Shown here: one piece after another, positions 43,960-52,969 of the stretch
Layout of the letters: every line of letters starts with the position of its first letter
How positions within the stretch are numbered: the stretch's first letter is position 1
Source: Doryteuthis pealeii
Taxonomy: Eukaryota; Mollusca; Cephalopoda; Myopsida; Loliginidae
Assembly (NCBI GenBank): GCA_023376005.1
Contig: CM042181.1
Coordinates: 17,091,412-17,155,411 of the forward strand
Direction of reading: 5' to 3'
DNA length: 64,000 nucleotides
Notes under the pieces: generated by a model
Told to the model about the DNA's origin: nothing
Databases searched by the model: none
Seen by the model: only the letters and a program-made list of their open reading frames with translations
Made by a program: the position numbers and the translations under genes

Positions 43960-46400
43960 TATTGATTGGTTTTGTATTTGCAGCCAGACACGAGGTGACC
44001 CCAGCGGGTGGGGCTGGGGTTGGAGCTGCGTAAGGTAGATCGCACGAGAAACTATGTCAGTTGTGACACTGGCTAAAATCAAAATAAAGGAGCCCACAAA
44101 ACAAACAGGCTAGACGGACGGGCGGAGAGGAACCCTGTGATCAATCAGCTGGTCATGTCAAGCCCTAGCACCTATACGATTGCCCCAACCCTTTTGCGCC
44201 TTATGGCTTATATCGAATATAAATAGGGACATTTCTTTCGCATCATAGACTAATATATACCTACAGTACAACGACACGGTTGGTCTGCTGTAGAGTAAGA
44301 CCACCCACAAAAAAAAAATAATAAATAAAATTAAAACTCCTAAAATCAAATTGTATATTAAAAAATTTTATAATAAATTTAAAAATATTTTGAAATATAT
44401 ATTAAAAAAAAATTCACTTTTTTTTTACCTGCGTTTATATTCTAACACTACAATAAAACATTTTGAAATAGATATCAATGTATTTACTACTACTACTACT
44501 TGCCATTAATATTATTATTATTATTGGGGTGCAAGCTGCATAATGGTAATCGCACGAAAAAAATATGTCAGTTGTGACAATGGCTTAAAATTAAAATAAA
44601 GGAGCCCACAAAACAAACAGGCTGACGACGCGGCGGAGAGGAACCCCTGTGATCAATCAGCTGGTCAGTCAAGCCCTAGCACCTATTATGATTGCCCCAA
44701 CCTTTTGCGCTTATGGCTTATATCGGAATATAATTAGGACATTTAATTCCTATTTGATTGGTTTTGTTATTTGCAGACAACACGAGGTGCCCGACATATG
44801 CTCCTTCTGTCGACTACGCATAACATAAAATGCTGTCAAAAAAGTATCTATCGCAATATGAGGTTAATCAAAAACAATAACTCAGATTTTTCGCATCATA
44901 GGACTAATATATACCTACAGTACAACGACACGTGTTCGTTGCTGTAGAGTAGACCACCCACAAAAAAAAAATAAAATAAATCAAAACCCCTAAAAATAAA
45001 ATTGTATATTATAATAACAATAATAAAATAATAATGAAATTTATGTGTACAGTGCTCAGGTGCACCACAACTCATCAAAGTCTCATGTCAAGTCAAGAAT
45101 AATGTATTAGTGTCAGGAACATTGAACAGTTTACAGTAGTAATATGCATGTATGTGTGTGCGTATGTATGTGGAAGTGGCATCAGGTATAGTGTCGGCAG
45201 ACTACAGGAACATGGAGGCTTTGAAAGACTCAGTGCTTTGGCAGCCTACAACAGATGCGGGCAGTTATTCCATGTCTTCGCAACTCTGAGAGATAAGAAA
45301 GTCACATGAGCAGTGCTGTTTTCTGACTTTGTAGGCATGCCCACGTGTGTTAGAAAGATGGAGATCAAAAAGGTGCTCAAGGCTGCTGTTGTCAGATGAT
45401 TTAATGACCTTATGAGCGTTTACCAGGTCAGTTTGCCAGACCCCTAAGTTTCAACGAATCCATCCAGGCAGCGAGACGTTCAGAGTATGGTAGATGCCTG
45501 ATGGAGGGTATTGTTTGGTTACACGTCCCTGTACAGTTCTAGGAGGTTAATATTCCGGGCAAGATAGGGTTATAATAAATTGAAAAATAATTCGAAATAT
45601 TATTTTTTAAAAATTCGAATAATTTCGAAATATTATTAAAAAAATTCACTTTTTTTACCTGGTTTAATATTCTAACACTACAATAAACATTTTGAAATCA
45701 TATCAATGTATTTACTACTACTACTACTACCATTATTATTATTTATTATTATTGGTGGGTGCAAGCTGCGTAATGGTAGGATCGCACAAAAAACTATGTC
45801 AGTTGTGACAATGGCTAAAATTAAAATAAAGGAGCCCACAAAACAAACAGGCTAGACGTACGGGCGGAGAGGAACCCTGTGATCAATCAGCTGGTCACGT
45901 CAAGCCCTAGCACCTATGATGATTGCCCCAACCCTTTATGTTAGGATGGAATCTTGGTGCTGAGCAATCCATAACATGCAACACTCCACTTTGACCCCTT
46001 CTTAGACTAAACAATTGGCTGTCATGTTCAAGCCCTAGCAACTATATGATTGCCCCAACCCTATTGCCCTTATGGCAAGCCCCAACCCTTTTTATCATAT
46101 GGGTGCTAGAAGGCGGTGGCTGAGGGTCTACATGTCATGGGAATGACATCAAACTCTATCTGATGGTGAGGTTCCAGTTCTGAGAGGTGGGGAATGTGGA
46201 GCACCCCTTCATCACCATTGCTCCCTGGTCCACTCGGACCAGAGTGGTAGTACCTGTTAGGGTCCCATCTATGGGTTTAAACAGAAAAATGTATTTATGA
46301 AAAAAAAATTGTGTATCCATTAAAGAATTGATTTATTTCAAAAACTTTATCGGCATTAAATGACACACTGAGGTTGATATGCCGTAAAACAAACCAAGCC
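43960..46400. repeat. Triplicated SINE-containing segment
   Basis: ATGTCAGTTGTGACA, ATAAAGGAGCCCACAAAACA and CAAGCCCTAGCACCTAT recur at about 44055, 44570 and 45800. TTTACTACTACTACTA and GACTAATATATACCTACAGT are also duplicated. Local duplications involving S3-type SINEs. Confidence 0.8.
45195..45545 (-). pseudogene. LINE ORF2 extreme C-terminus
   Basis: Minus strand has H-V-G-M-P-T-K in one frame, TRGHAYKVRK in another, then F-L-S-L-R-V-A-K-T-W-N-N. This matches the TRGHxxKL..K....FFSxRV.xxWNxLP ending of CR1/L2-like reverse transcriptase proteins. Several stops and frameshifts. Confidence 0.58.
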
Positions 46401-46682
46401 AAACTTTCTTGTCTCTATTGCGCGTAAATAGTATACTTATATCTTCCTATTCCCTGGCTTTTGAACTCTCTCCTTAGCACACAAAAATCCAAAACTAAAC
46501 AAAATAAACTTTGATAATAGCACCAACATTCTAAAATGCCTATAATTACTATAAATTATAATAGCAAAAATAATAATAATAATGACAATAATAATGATAA
46601 AACTAATAATAATAAGTACAATAATAAACACAACCTATATAAATGGTAAATGGAATACCCCATTGTTGTACGGTTTCAAAAT

Positions 46683-46722
46683 ACTTTGAAGATGGCCCAC
46701 GATAGGGCAGAAAGTACTCAGT
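46683..46722 (+). ncRNA. Hammerhead-like candidate
   Basis: Stem I ACT/AGT (3 bp), TTGAAGA (C3 to U), stem II GCCC(ACGATA)GGGC, GAAA, palindromic stem III AGTACT, triplet UC. The flanking 46730-46835 sequence is inverted at 38450-38590. Confidence 0.4.
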
Positions 46723-46901
46723 CTATGACATATGGCAAATACATCAGCCAATTCTCGCCAGATATTATAAAAATAATCCGGCAATATGAAAAAACAAAGG
46801 ACAAGACTTGCAGACAGAAAATAGCTGCATTATTTAACAATATATATATATATATATGAAATTTAACATTATGAAAAAACATATGATGTTTGTTATGTAA
46901 T

Positions 46902-46955
46902 AGCTGACAGTACTGTTTCGACCAAAACGATAAGTTGGTCTTCATCAAAGAGCGA
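46902..46955 (-). ncRNA. Hammerhead-like, family K, minus arm
   Basis: Minus strand TTGATGA, extra A, stem II closing GACCAA/TTGGTC, GAAA, palindromic stem III ACAGTACTGT, GUC, AGC. C3 is T and two bases separate stem I from the core. Confidence 0.5.
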
Positions 46956-46972
46956 CCTCTTCCCATCTATGT

Positions 46973-47026
46973 CGCTCTTTGATGAAGACCAACTTATCGA
47001 TTTGGTCGAAACAGTACTGTCAGCAA
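46973..47026 (+). ncRNA. Hammerhead-like, family K, plus arm
   Basis: Mirror of 46902-46955 with the same C3-to-T change: TTGATGA at 46979-46985, GAAA, ACAGTACTGT, GUC ending at 47021. Confidence 0.5.
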
Positions 47027-47096
47027 TTACATAACAAACATCATATGTTTTTTCATAATGTTAAATTTTATACTGTCGGATTAATTTCCATCTATT

Positions 47097-47140
<44 letters not shown>

Positions 47141-47189
47141 TGTAATATTTATAAGTAAGACATTTTATTGGACAACACCCGTATGGAGG

Positions 47190-47390
47190 TATATGGTGTA
47201 ATGGTTAGAGTCATAGGAAATGGACTCATCGACCCGAGTTCAAATCCTGGACAAGACTGTTTGCATTTCACATAGCGCTAATACCCTTGGGAAAGGTATG
47301 AATCCATATATTCTCCCTCCAGCTATGGGTAAATAGTAGGTCAGACTGGGATCTTTAAACTTGGCTAGGTAACAAAGAAATTGACCTTGT
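47190..47390 (+). mobile_element. tRNA-derived SINE, family S2
   Basis: TGGTGTAATGGTTAGAGTC (A box), GACCCGAGTTCAAATCCTGG (B box), then GCATTTCACATAGCGCTAAT and CCAGCTATGGGTAAATAG. Best S2 head in the window. Confidence 0.82.
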
Positions 47391-47424
47391 GTCACATCCT
47401 ACTTGGGTGGTGGGGTTTGGTACA

Positions 47425-47455
<31 letters not shown>

Positions 47456-47475
47456 TACAATATAGGTACAAGTGA

Positions 47476-47514
47476 TAACCTACTCGAGTTTCACCATAAG
47501 GATCTTCAGGGTTA
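47476..47514 (-). ncRNA. Hammerhead ribozyme, family D
   Basis: Minus strand TAACC/GGTTA, CTGAAGA, CC(TTAT)GG, GAAA, ACTCGAGT, GUA; identical in these parts to 7806-7844. Confidence 0.62.
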
Positions 47515-47589
47515 AATCCACTGAATTAATTGAGATACTGATTAATTGCAGTCAACTACATGTGTGTGTGTCCTTCGCGTTAGACGATT

Positions 47590-47990
47590 TGTTATATATA
47601 TATATACATATATTAATAAGGACGCGTAAAAGCATATGCATTATGTAAAATAAATTATTTTTTTTTTTCTTAAAAAGAAAGGAAAAGGGTACCCTAGTTT
47701 TGATTTAAAATCAGAAATGAATTTCTTCTTTTCGATCAATGCTCCTCAGAGAAAAAATTACATTGAAAGATGGTGAAATAGTGTAGTTGAAGACAACGGA
47801 TAAGACAGAAAGCAGTGAGAACAAGGAAAAAAGTTTTGTTCTTTTTTTTCTCAGTAAGAGAATTCGTAAATTTACGAAACTTACAACTCACGTGGGGGGG
47901 TTCGGAAATTACTAGTGCCCCCGTTTGATAAGCTGAGGCTTTTACGCGTCCTTATTAAATTCTGTACTGTAAATAAACTTTTCATATATA
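47590..47990. other. Unassigned, with short terminal inverted repeat
   Basis: AATAAGGACGCGTAAAAGC at 47614 is repeated inverted as GCTTTTACGCGTCCTTATT at about 47938-47957 (apart from the last base of the copied word), flanked by TA tracts. A ~345-bp hairpin-ended element of unknown type. Confidence 0.5.
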
Positions 47991-48351
47991 TATATATATA
48001 TATATAGCTCAATATTTTTTTATATATATGTATAGATATTGCTCAATATTGTGGATAGAGTATATGTATATTTAAATTTGGGTAGCGTGGACATGAAGTC
48101 AATAGTACTTGGTTACTGACAGTTTCTCGCCTATGCTATTCACAAACCAGTTGTGTTATTTTGTGAAGGAAAAAAAAATTATGGGTCGGGGGGTGGGGGA
48201 GAAAGCCAAGAACAATTTTTAACCCTTTCACAACCATTGCCAAAATATATTTCCATTTGTTGTTGAGGTTTGAGCGGCGTATCTGGTTGAAAAGATCCGT
48301 GAGTCATTTGTAATAAAAACCTATCAGATTGTTGGAAATGAAGGGAATAAA

Positions 48352-48760
48352 TTGAACATTGGAAGGAAGGAAGGGAAAAAGAAAGAGAAGAAAGGAGGGA
48401 GAAGAGAAAGAGAAAAGGGAGGGAGAAAGAGAAAAGGGAGGGAGAAAAAGAAAGAGAAAAGGGAGGAGAAAAAGAAAGAGAAAAGGGAGGGAGAAAAAGA
48501 AAGAGAAAGGGGAGGGAGAAAAAGAAAGAGAAAGAGAAGGAGAAAAAGAAAAGGAAAGAAAGAGAAAAAGAAAGAAAGAGAGAAAGGAATAGAAAAAGAA
48601 AGAAAAGGAAAAGAGAAAAAGGAAGAGAAGAAGAAAGAGAAAAAGGAAGAGAAAGTGAAAAAGAAAGAGAGAAAGAAAGAGAAAAAGGAAGAGAGGAAGG
48701 AGAAAAAGAAAGAGAAAAGAGAAAGAGAAAAAGAAGGAAAGAAAGAAGTGAATAAACTTT
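48352..48760 (+). repeat. GGAGGGAGAAAAAGAAAGAG purine tract
   Basis: Pure purine. The Glu/Lys and Phe/Ser frames are artefacts. Confidence 0.95.
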
Positions 48761-48947
48761 TGGATTCCATTTAATGAGTCAGCAGTTTTGTCGTCGTATC
48801 TTGCCATTTTTATTTCTCTGTTTCTATCAAATGTCATCTTTATTCTAAACTGATCACGTTATTTTTTGGGGGGGAGGGAAATGCTAGGAATATATTTTAG
48901 TTTTCTATATAAAATCAGGAATATATTTCATTTTCTTGTATAATGTA

Positions 48948-48988
<41 letters not shown>

Positions 48989-48989
48989 A

Positions 48990-49022
<33 letters not shown>

Positions 49023-49039
49023 CATACACACATATTATG

Positions 49040-49205
49040 AGAAGTAAATAAACAAACGATGTGTTTTTGATATGGCTTTTTTTAGCCGACAATTTTTGGG
49101 AGAATATGTGCTTAATTGAAGTCGTACCTAATTTTGAAAATTAATTAATTAATAATTAATTAACTTCCAAAATTAGGTACGACTTCAATTAAGCACACAT
49201 ATTAT
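49040..49205. mobile_element. Fold-back arms, family N
   Basis: AAGTAAATAAACAAACGATG, GGGAGAATATGTGCTTAATT, then the inverted GGTACGACTTCAATTAAGC. Core deleted. Confidence 0.78.
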
Positions 49206-49487
49206 ATATATATATGAGGAAGAAGATCTAATTAATAGATCGAAACACTGCAGCGTTGGTCAATAAACTCATGTATATATATATATAAGTAAAGAAATAA
49301 CAAAAGACTTTATTTCTTTACTTATATATTTGCTCTGTGACTCTAACATTAAGAGTACACATTGAGCTCTCAAACTGCAACAGGTTTTTTAATATAAAAC
49401 TCTTGTGTCGTAAGAAAGATTTCTTCTCTGGACTTTTGGATTATATATATATATAATTAAAGAAATAACAAAAGACTTAGAGATTTA

Positions 49488-49549
49488 GCATTATAATCTA
49501 TTTCAGGGAGCTTAGACAAAGTGTCTAACTCTCCCGACTCATCAGATGC
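49488..49549 (-). ncRNA. Hammerhead ribozyme, family G, minus
   Basis: Minus strand GCAT/ATGC stem I, CTGATGA, stem II GGGAG/CTCCC around a TTAGACAC-containing hairpin, GAAA, stem III ATAG/TTAT-type, AUA triplet. Confidence 0.68.
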
Positions 49550-49611
49550 GCATCTGATGAGCTGGGAGAATTAGACACTTTGTCTAAGCTCCCCGAAATA
49601 GGCTATAATGC
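49550..49611 (+). ncRNA. Hammerhead ribozyme, family G, plus
   Basis: GCAT (49550-49553) with ATGC (49608-49611); CTGATGA at 49554-49560; G10.1-C11.1 plus GGGAG/CTCCC with inner hairpin TTAGACA(CTT)TGTCTAA; GAAA at 49595-49598; stem III ATAG(G)CTAT; H17 A49607. Confidence 0.72.
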
Positions 49612-49744
49612 AAAATCTCTAAGTCTTTTGTTATTTCTTTACTTATAAATTTGCTCTGTGACTCTAACAACAAGAGCACACATTGAGCTCTCAAACTGCG
49701 ACAAGTTGTTTTTAAAAAAACTCCTATGTCATAAGGAAGATTTC

Positions 49745-49760
49745 CTCTCTGGACTTTTGG

Positions 49761-49829
<69 letters not shown>

Positions 49830-49865
49830 AGTGTGTATGTATATATATATATATATATAGATAAA
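49745..49865. repeat. (TA)n/(TG)n microsatellite
   Basis: TA run, TG run, TA run. Tyr/Ile frames are artefacts. Confidence 0.93.
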
Positions 49866-50340
49866 TAGATTATTAGATCATAATTTGAAATGAAATATTG
49901 AGAAAACTTTGGATGAAAATGATATGGGGATTCTTCAATGACCAACCACGTTCGAATGTCAAGTTGGATGAATTTGAAATCCTGTAAACAACAATGCGTT
50001 TCTCAAGCTGGGAAGTTCCGGTTAAGTCGGATTGCGTATCATCGTTGGTAAAAATGAGTCATCTCCCCACCCACCCATCTCCCCACTCCCCATCTCCCGT
50101 GTTTTGTATAGGATTGTCCGTGGTGAGATCGCTGTGGAGTGTGGCAACTGAATTCTCTATTTCTCTTCCTCCTCTTCAGCTGCTGCTGATTGTGAGGATG
50201 AGGATGGAATGTTCCAGGGTTTATTGATTGTAACTGGGATGAGGACACGGAAAAACTAGGGGACAACAAGAAATCTCCCCAAGTTGAGGAATTTCATTAA
50301 TGAGAAGGGGATTCTTGTCAAAAATGAATATATGTAATAT
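49866..50340. other. Unassigned DNA
   Basis: C/A-rich CCCACCCACCCATCTCCCC at 50065. Two ~75-codon opposed frames without recognisable pattern. No support for a gene. Confidence 0.4.
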
Positions 50341-50368
50341 ATATATATTACAATATAGGTACAAGTGA

Positions 50369-50407
50369 TAACCTACTCGAGTTTCACCATAAGGATCTTC
50401 AGGGTTA
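50369..50407 (-). ncRNA. Hammerhead ribozyme, family D, minus arm
   Basis: Same core as 7806-7844 on the minus strand; stems I and III identical. Confidence 0.62.
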
Positions 50408-50545
50408 AATCCACTGAATTAATCGAGATACTGATTAATTGCAGTCGACTACACATGTGTGTCCTTACATGTGTAGTCACACATGTGTGTCCTTACATGT
50501 GTAGTCAACTGCAATTAATCAGTATCTTGATTAATTCAGTGGATT

Positions 50546-50584
50546 TAACCCTGAAGATCCTTATGGTGAAACTCGAGTAGGTTA
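50546..50584 (+). ncRNA. Hammerhead ribozyme, family D, plus arm
   Basis: TAACC 50546-50550, CTGAAGA 50551-50557, GAAA 50568-50571, ACTCGAGT, H17 A50579, GGTTA 50580-50584. Confidence 0.62.
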
Positions 50585-50714
50585 TCACTTGTACCTATAT
50601 TGTAATAAATTTGCTCTACTAATGTATTGAGCACTTTGTATTTGTTATATCGCTGACTTACCTTTCTGAATTTTGCACCATCTAACCATCTCCAGTAAGT
50701 CACCTTTTCCATTA

Positions 50715-50764
<50 letters not shown>

Positions 50765-50767
<3 letters not shown>

Positions 50768-51402
50768 TATTATAATGGAGATTGTGTGTTTGTCTGTCTG
50801 AAGCCGAAACTAAATCACTACTCAAGTCACAATTCCCTTAGTTATTGACGTCACATTCACCATGAATTTATTTTTATTTAAACCACAGTTATTGATAAAA
50901 TTGTTATACCTTATTAATACTTTTGACTTTATCTACATTCTAATAACATGCAATTGTATTTATATATGCAACAAAATAGCGGGTTACAGTGTGAACAGGA
51001 AAGCTAATTTGCATATTGATATTAAAAGTTTAATTTTATTAAATATGCGCTTGGTATTATTGATTTCTAATTGTTTTTTTGTTTTTTAATGAATATGAGC
51101 AAAAAACTCGGGGATAAATCTTAAAAGAAATCCATTAATATAAAGAAATAACAGTAATTTTATTCTTTACTTCCTAATTTAACTAAATAGTTAAATTAGG
51201 AAAATTCAGCAATAAAAGGAGGGAGTGATGAAAAATGATGGAAGACTTAGTTTCAAAGCTGTTCTATTCTTCGATTATACCCCCTCTGTTTCAAATCATT
51301 TTATTTGGATTTTTATTTAGTTTCAAAAGTATTTCAAATTTAACATATTTCATTACATTAAAATTCAAATACTTGCACCCAGAGGGTGCATATATTTGCT
51401 AG
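50765..51402 (+). mobile_element. Non-autonomous Helitron, family H1, intact ends
   Basis: 638 bp: TC start at 50765 after A, CTAG end at 51399-51402 before T. The 3' hairpin GCACCC(AGA)GGGTGC at 51375-51389 lies 9 bases before CTAG. No ORF for Rep/helicase. Reference copy for the family in this window. Confidence 0.92.
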
Positions 51403-51433
51403 TATTAATAATTAATAATAATTAATAAGTCAT

Positions 51434-51475
51434 CCACAGACACGTGTTTCGGCATATCATGCCTCCTCAGTGTGG
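51434..51475 (-). ncRNA. Hammerhead ribozyme, family A, unit 1
   Basis: Minus strand CCACA/TGTGG, CTGAGGA, stem II GGCAT(GAT)ATGCC, GAAA, palindrome ACACGTGT, GUC with C opposite +51439. Fully canonical. Confidence 0.93.
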
Positions 51476-51486
51476 CTAGACACAAC

Positions 51487-51565
51487 TATCCTTGGGTAGG
51501 GTTCGAACTCAGACTGACCGTATGGTAGTCCGATATCTTATCCCCTCGCCCACTGACAGCTGATG
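51487..51565 (-). other. tRNA-like segment, unit 1
   Basis: Minus strand TGGGCGAGGGGATAAG (A box) and GAGTTCGAACCC (B box), upstream of the hammerhead. Repeated 329 bp away at 51816-51894. Confidence 0.62.
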
Positions 51566-51762
51566 CGGGACTGGTGTTTTTAAACTATTAAATACATAGA
51601 AAGTGTATGTATCATTCGGTCACTGAGAGATCAAATTTCCGGAGAAATGATCATTGCTTATTTGCTTAGTAGTGAGAATTAATTTAAATTACCAATTAGA
51701 GAGCTCATTACCAAATTTATGGGAGCATATATATTAATAATTAATAATAATTAATAAGTCAT

Positions 51763-51804
51763 CCACAGACACGTGTTTCGGCATATCATGCCTCCTCAGT
51801 GTGG
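51763..51804 (-). ncRNA. Hammerhead ribozyme, family A, unit 2
   Basis: Identical to 51434-51475. Cleavage at both sites of a minus-strand transcript would release a 329-nt RNA. Confidence 0.93.
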
Positions 51805-52035
51805 CTAGACACAACTATCCTTGGGTAGGGTTCGAACTCAGACTGACCGTATGGTAGTCCGATATCTTATCCCCTCGCCCACTGACAGCTGATGCGGGAC
51901 TGGTGTTTTTAAACTATTAAATACATAGAAAGTGTATGTATCATTCGGTCACTGAGAGATCAAATTTCCGGAGAAATGATCATTGCTTATTTGCTTAGTA
52001 GTGAGAGTTAATTTAAATTACCAATTAGAGAGCTC

Positions 52036-52260
52036 TAAGTAAACAAACAAATGTGTTTATTTTTATATGGCTTTAAGCCGACAATTTTTGGAGGATATGT
52101 GCTAATTGAAGTCGTAGCGAATTTTGAAAATTAATTAGTTAATAATTAATGAATTTTAGGCGGGCATATATGTTCAAATGTAAGGCTAAACAAATCGAGA
52201 AAATGTCAATCCCTGTCAAATAGGTACGACTTCAATTAAGCACATATCCTCAAAAAAAAA
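52036..52260. mobile_element. Fold-back element, family N, core reduced
   Basis: AAGTAAACAAACAAATGTG to GGCGGGCATATATGTTCAAA, then only GTCAATCCCTG of the ribozyme side, then the right arm. It interrupts unit 2 of the dimer. Confidence 0.8.
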
Positions 52261-52261
52261 A

Positions 52262-52313
<52 letters not shown>

Positions 52314-52320
<7 letters not shown>

Positions 52321-52545
52321 CATCCGACTAGGAATCACAATGTTCCTGGTTTGATACTGGCCCTCGCCAACTCAGCACATGAGTAGCACTGAGATCTGTG
52401 CAGTAAAGTGAGGAGCCGATGGTAAGTGTGGCGCTTTACCTCGAACACTATAATAATCTCCTTGGTCTAGCACTAGTGAAAAGCGGATAGACTCTCTCTG
52501 GTTGATACCAACTTTAGGCCACCCTGACATCTTTACTTTTACTTA
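52314..52545 (+). mobile_element. SINE family S1, head truncated
   Basis: Starts within the tRNA-like head (CCGACTAGGAATCACAATG); body AGTAGCACTGAGATCTGTG. Preceded by (TA)n and (GA)n. Confidence 0.75.
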
Positions 52546-52907
52546 AGTTTAGAAAGTTTTTTTTAAAGTTTTTTAAGTGTCTGATAAGCCACAATAATCC
52601 AGGCAGAGAAGTGTATTAGAAGTGACCAGTCCATCTGTTCAGTGAAAAAGTGAAGAGGTTTGAATATGTCTTTCTTTTTTCTAGACTGTCAAAAAAATTG
52701 GATACAGTTAAGAGATACATGTTTTGCTGACCGATTTTTTGTGCGGAAGTAAAACTGCAACAAAAAATTTTTTTCCTTTTTTGCAACATCAAGGATTTCA
52801 TTTGGAATTCAGATCACAGGACTACAAAATTCTAAAAAAATTTAAAATATATATAAATAAAAATCTGTTTTCAAATGCCTTTAAAGTAATAAAAAATTTC
52901 ATCATTC

Positions 52908-52969
52908 ACATCTGATGAGTTGGGAGATTTAGACTATTTGTCTAAGCTCCCTGAAATAGACTATAATGC
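52908..52969 (+). ncRNA. Hammerhead ribozyme, family G
   Basis: CTGATGA at 52912-52918, GGGAG/CTCCC stem II with inner TTAGAC/GTCTAA hairpin, GAAA, stem III ATAG(A)CTAT, ATGC. Stem I reduced to CAT/ATG. Confidence 0.62.

Larger units (their letters stand above)
46850..47135. mobile_element. Fold-back element, family K
   Basis: Near-perfect ~110-bp arms centred on CGACCTCTTCCCATC, ending ACTGTCGGATTAATTTCC, TTTTTCATATATA and (TA)n. Carries two opposed hammerhead-like cores. Confidence 0.85.
49450..49650. mobile_element. Fold-back element, family G, abutting hammerheads
   Basis: Arms AAAGAAATAACAAAAGACTT and complement, centred on the palindrome ATCAGATGCGCATCTGAT. Related partial copies at 49295-49335 and 52870-53005. 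Confidence 0.83.
50345..50710. mobile_element. Fold-back element, family D
   Basis: Perfect ~115-bp arms (GGTACAAGTGATAACCTACT and complement) around ACACATGTGTGTCCTTACAT repeats. The right flank has CTCTACTAATGTATTGAGC, which recurs at 7690-7740. Confidence 0.85.
51403..52035 (-). mobile_element. Retrozyme-like tandem dimer, 329-bp period
   Basis: Two near-identical units (51403-51731 and 51732-52035; the second lacks the last ~25 bases). Each has a hammerhead and a tRNA-like head on the minus strand. The outer start is TATTAATAATTAATAATAAT. The only difference noticed in the shared part is GAGAATTA versus GAGAGTTA (about 51677 and 52006). Confidence 0.88.
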
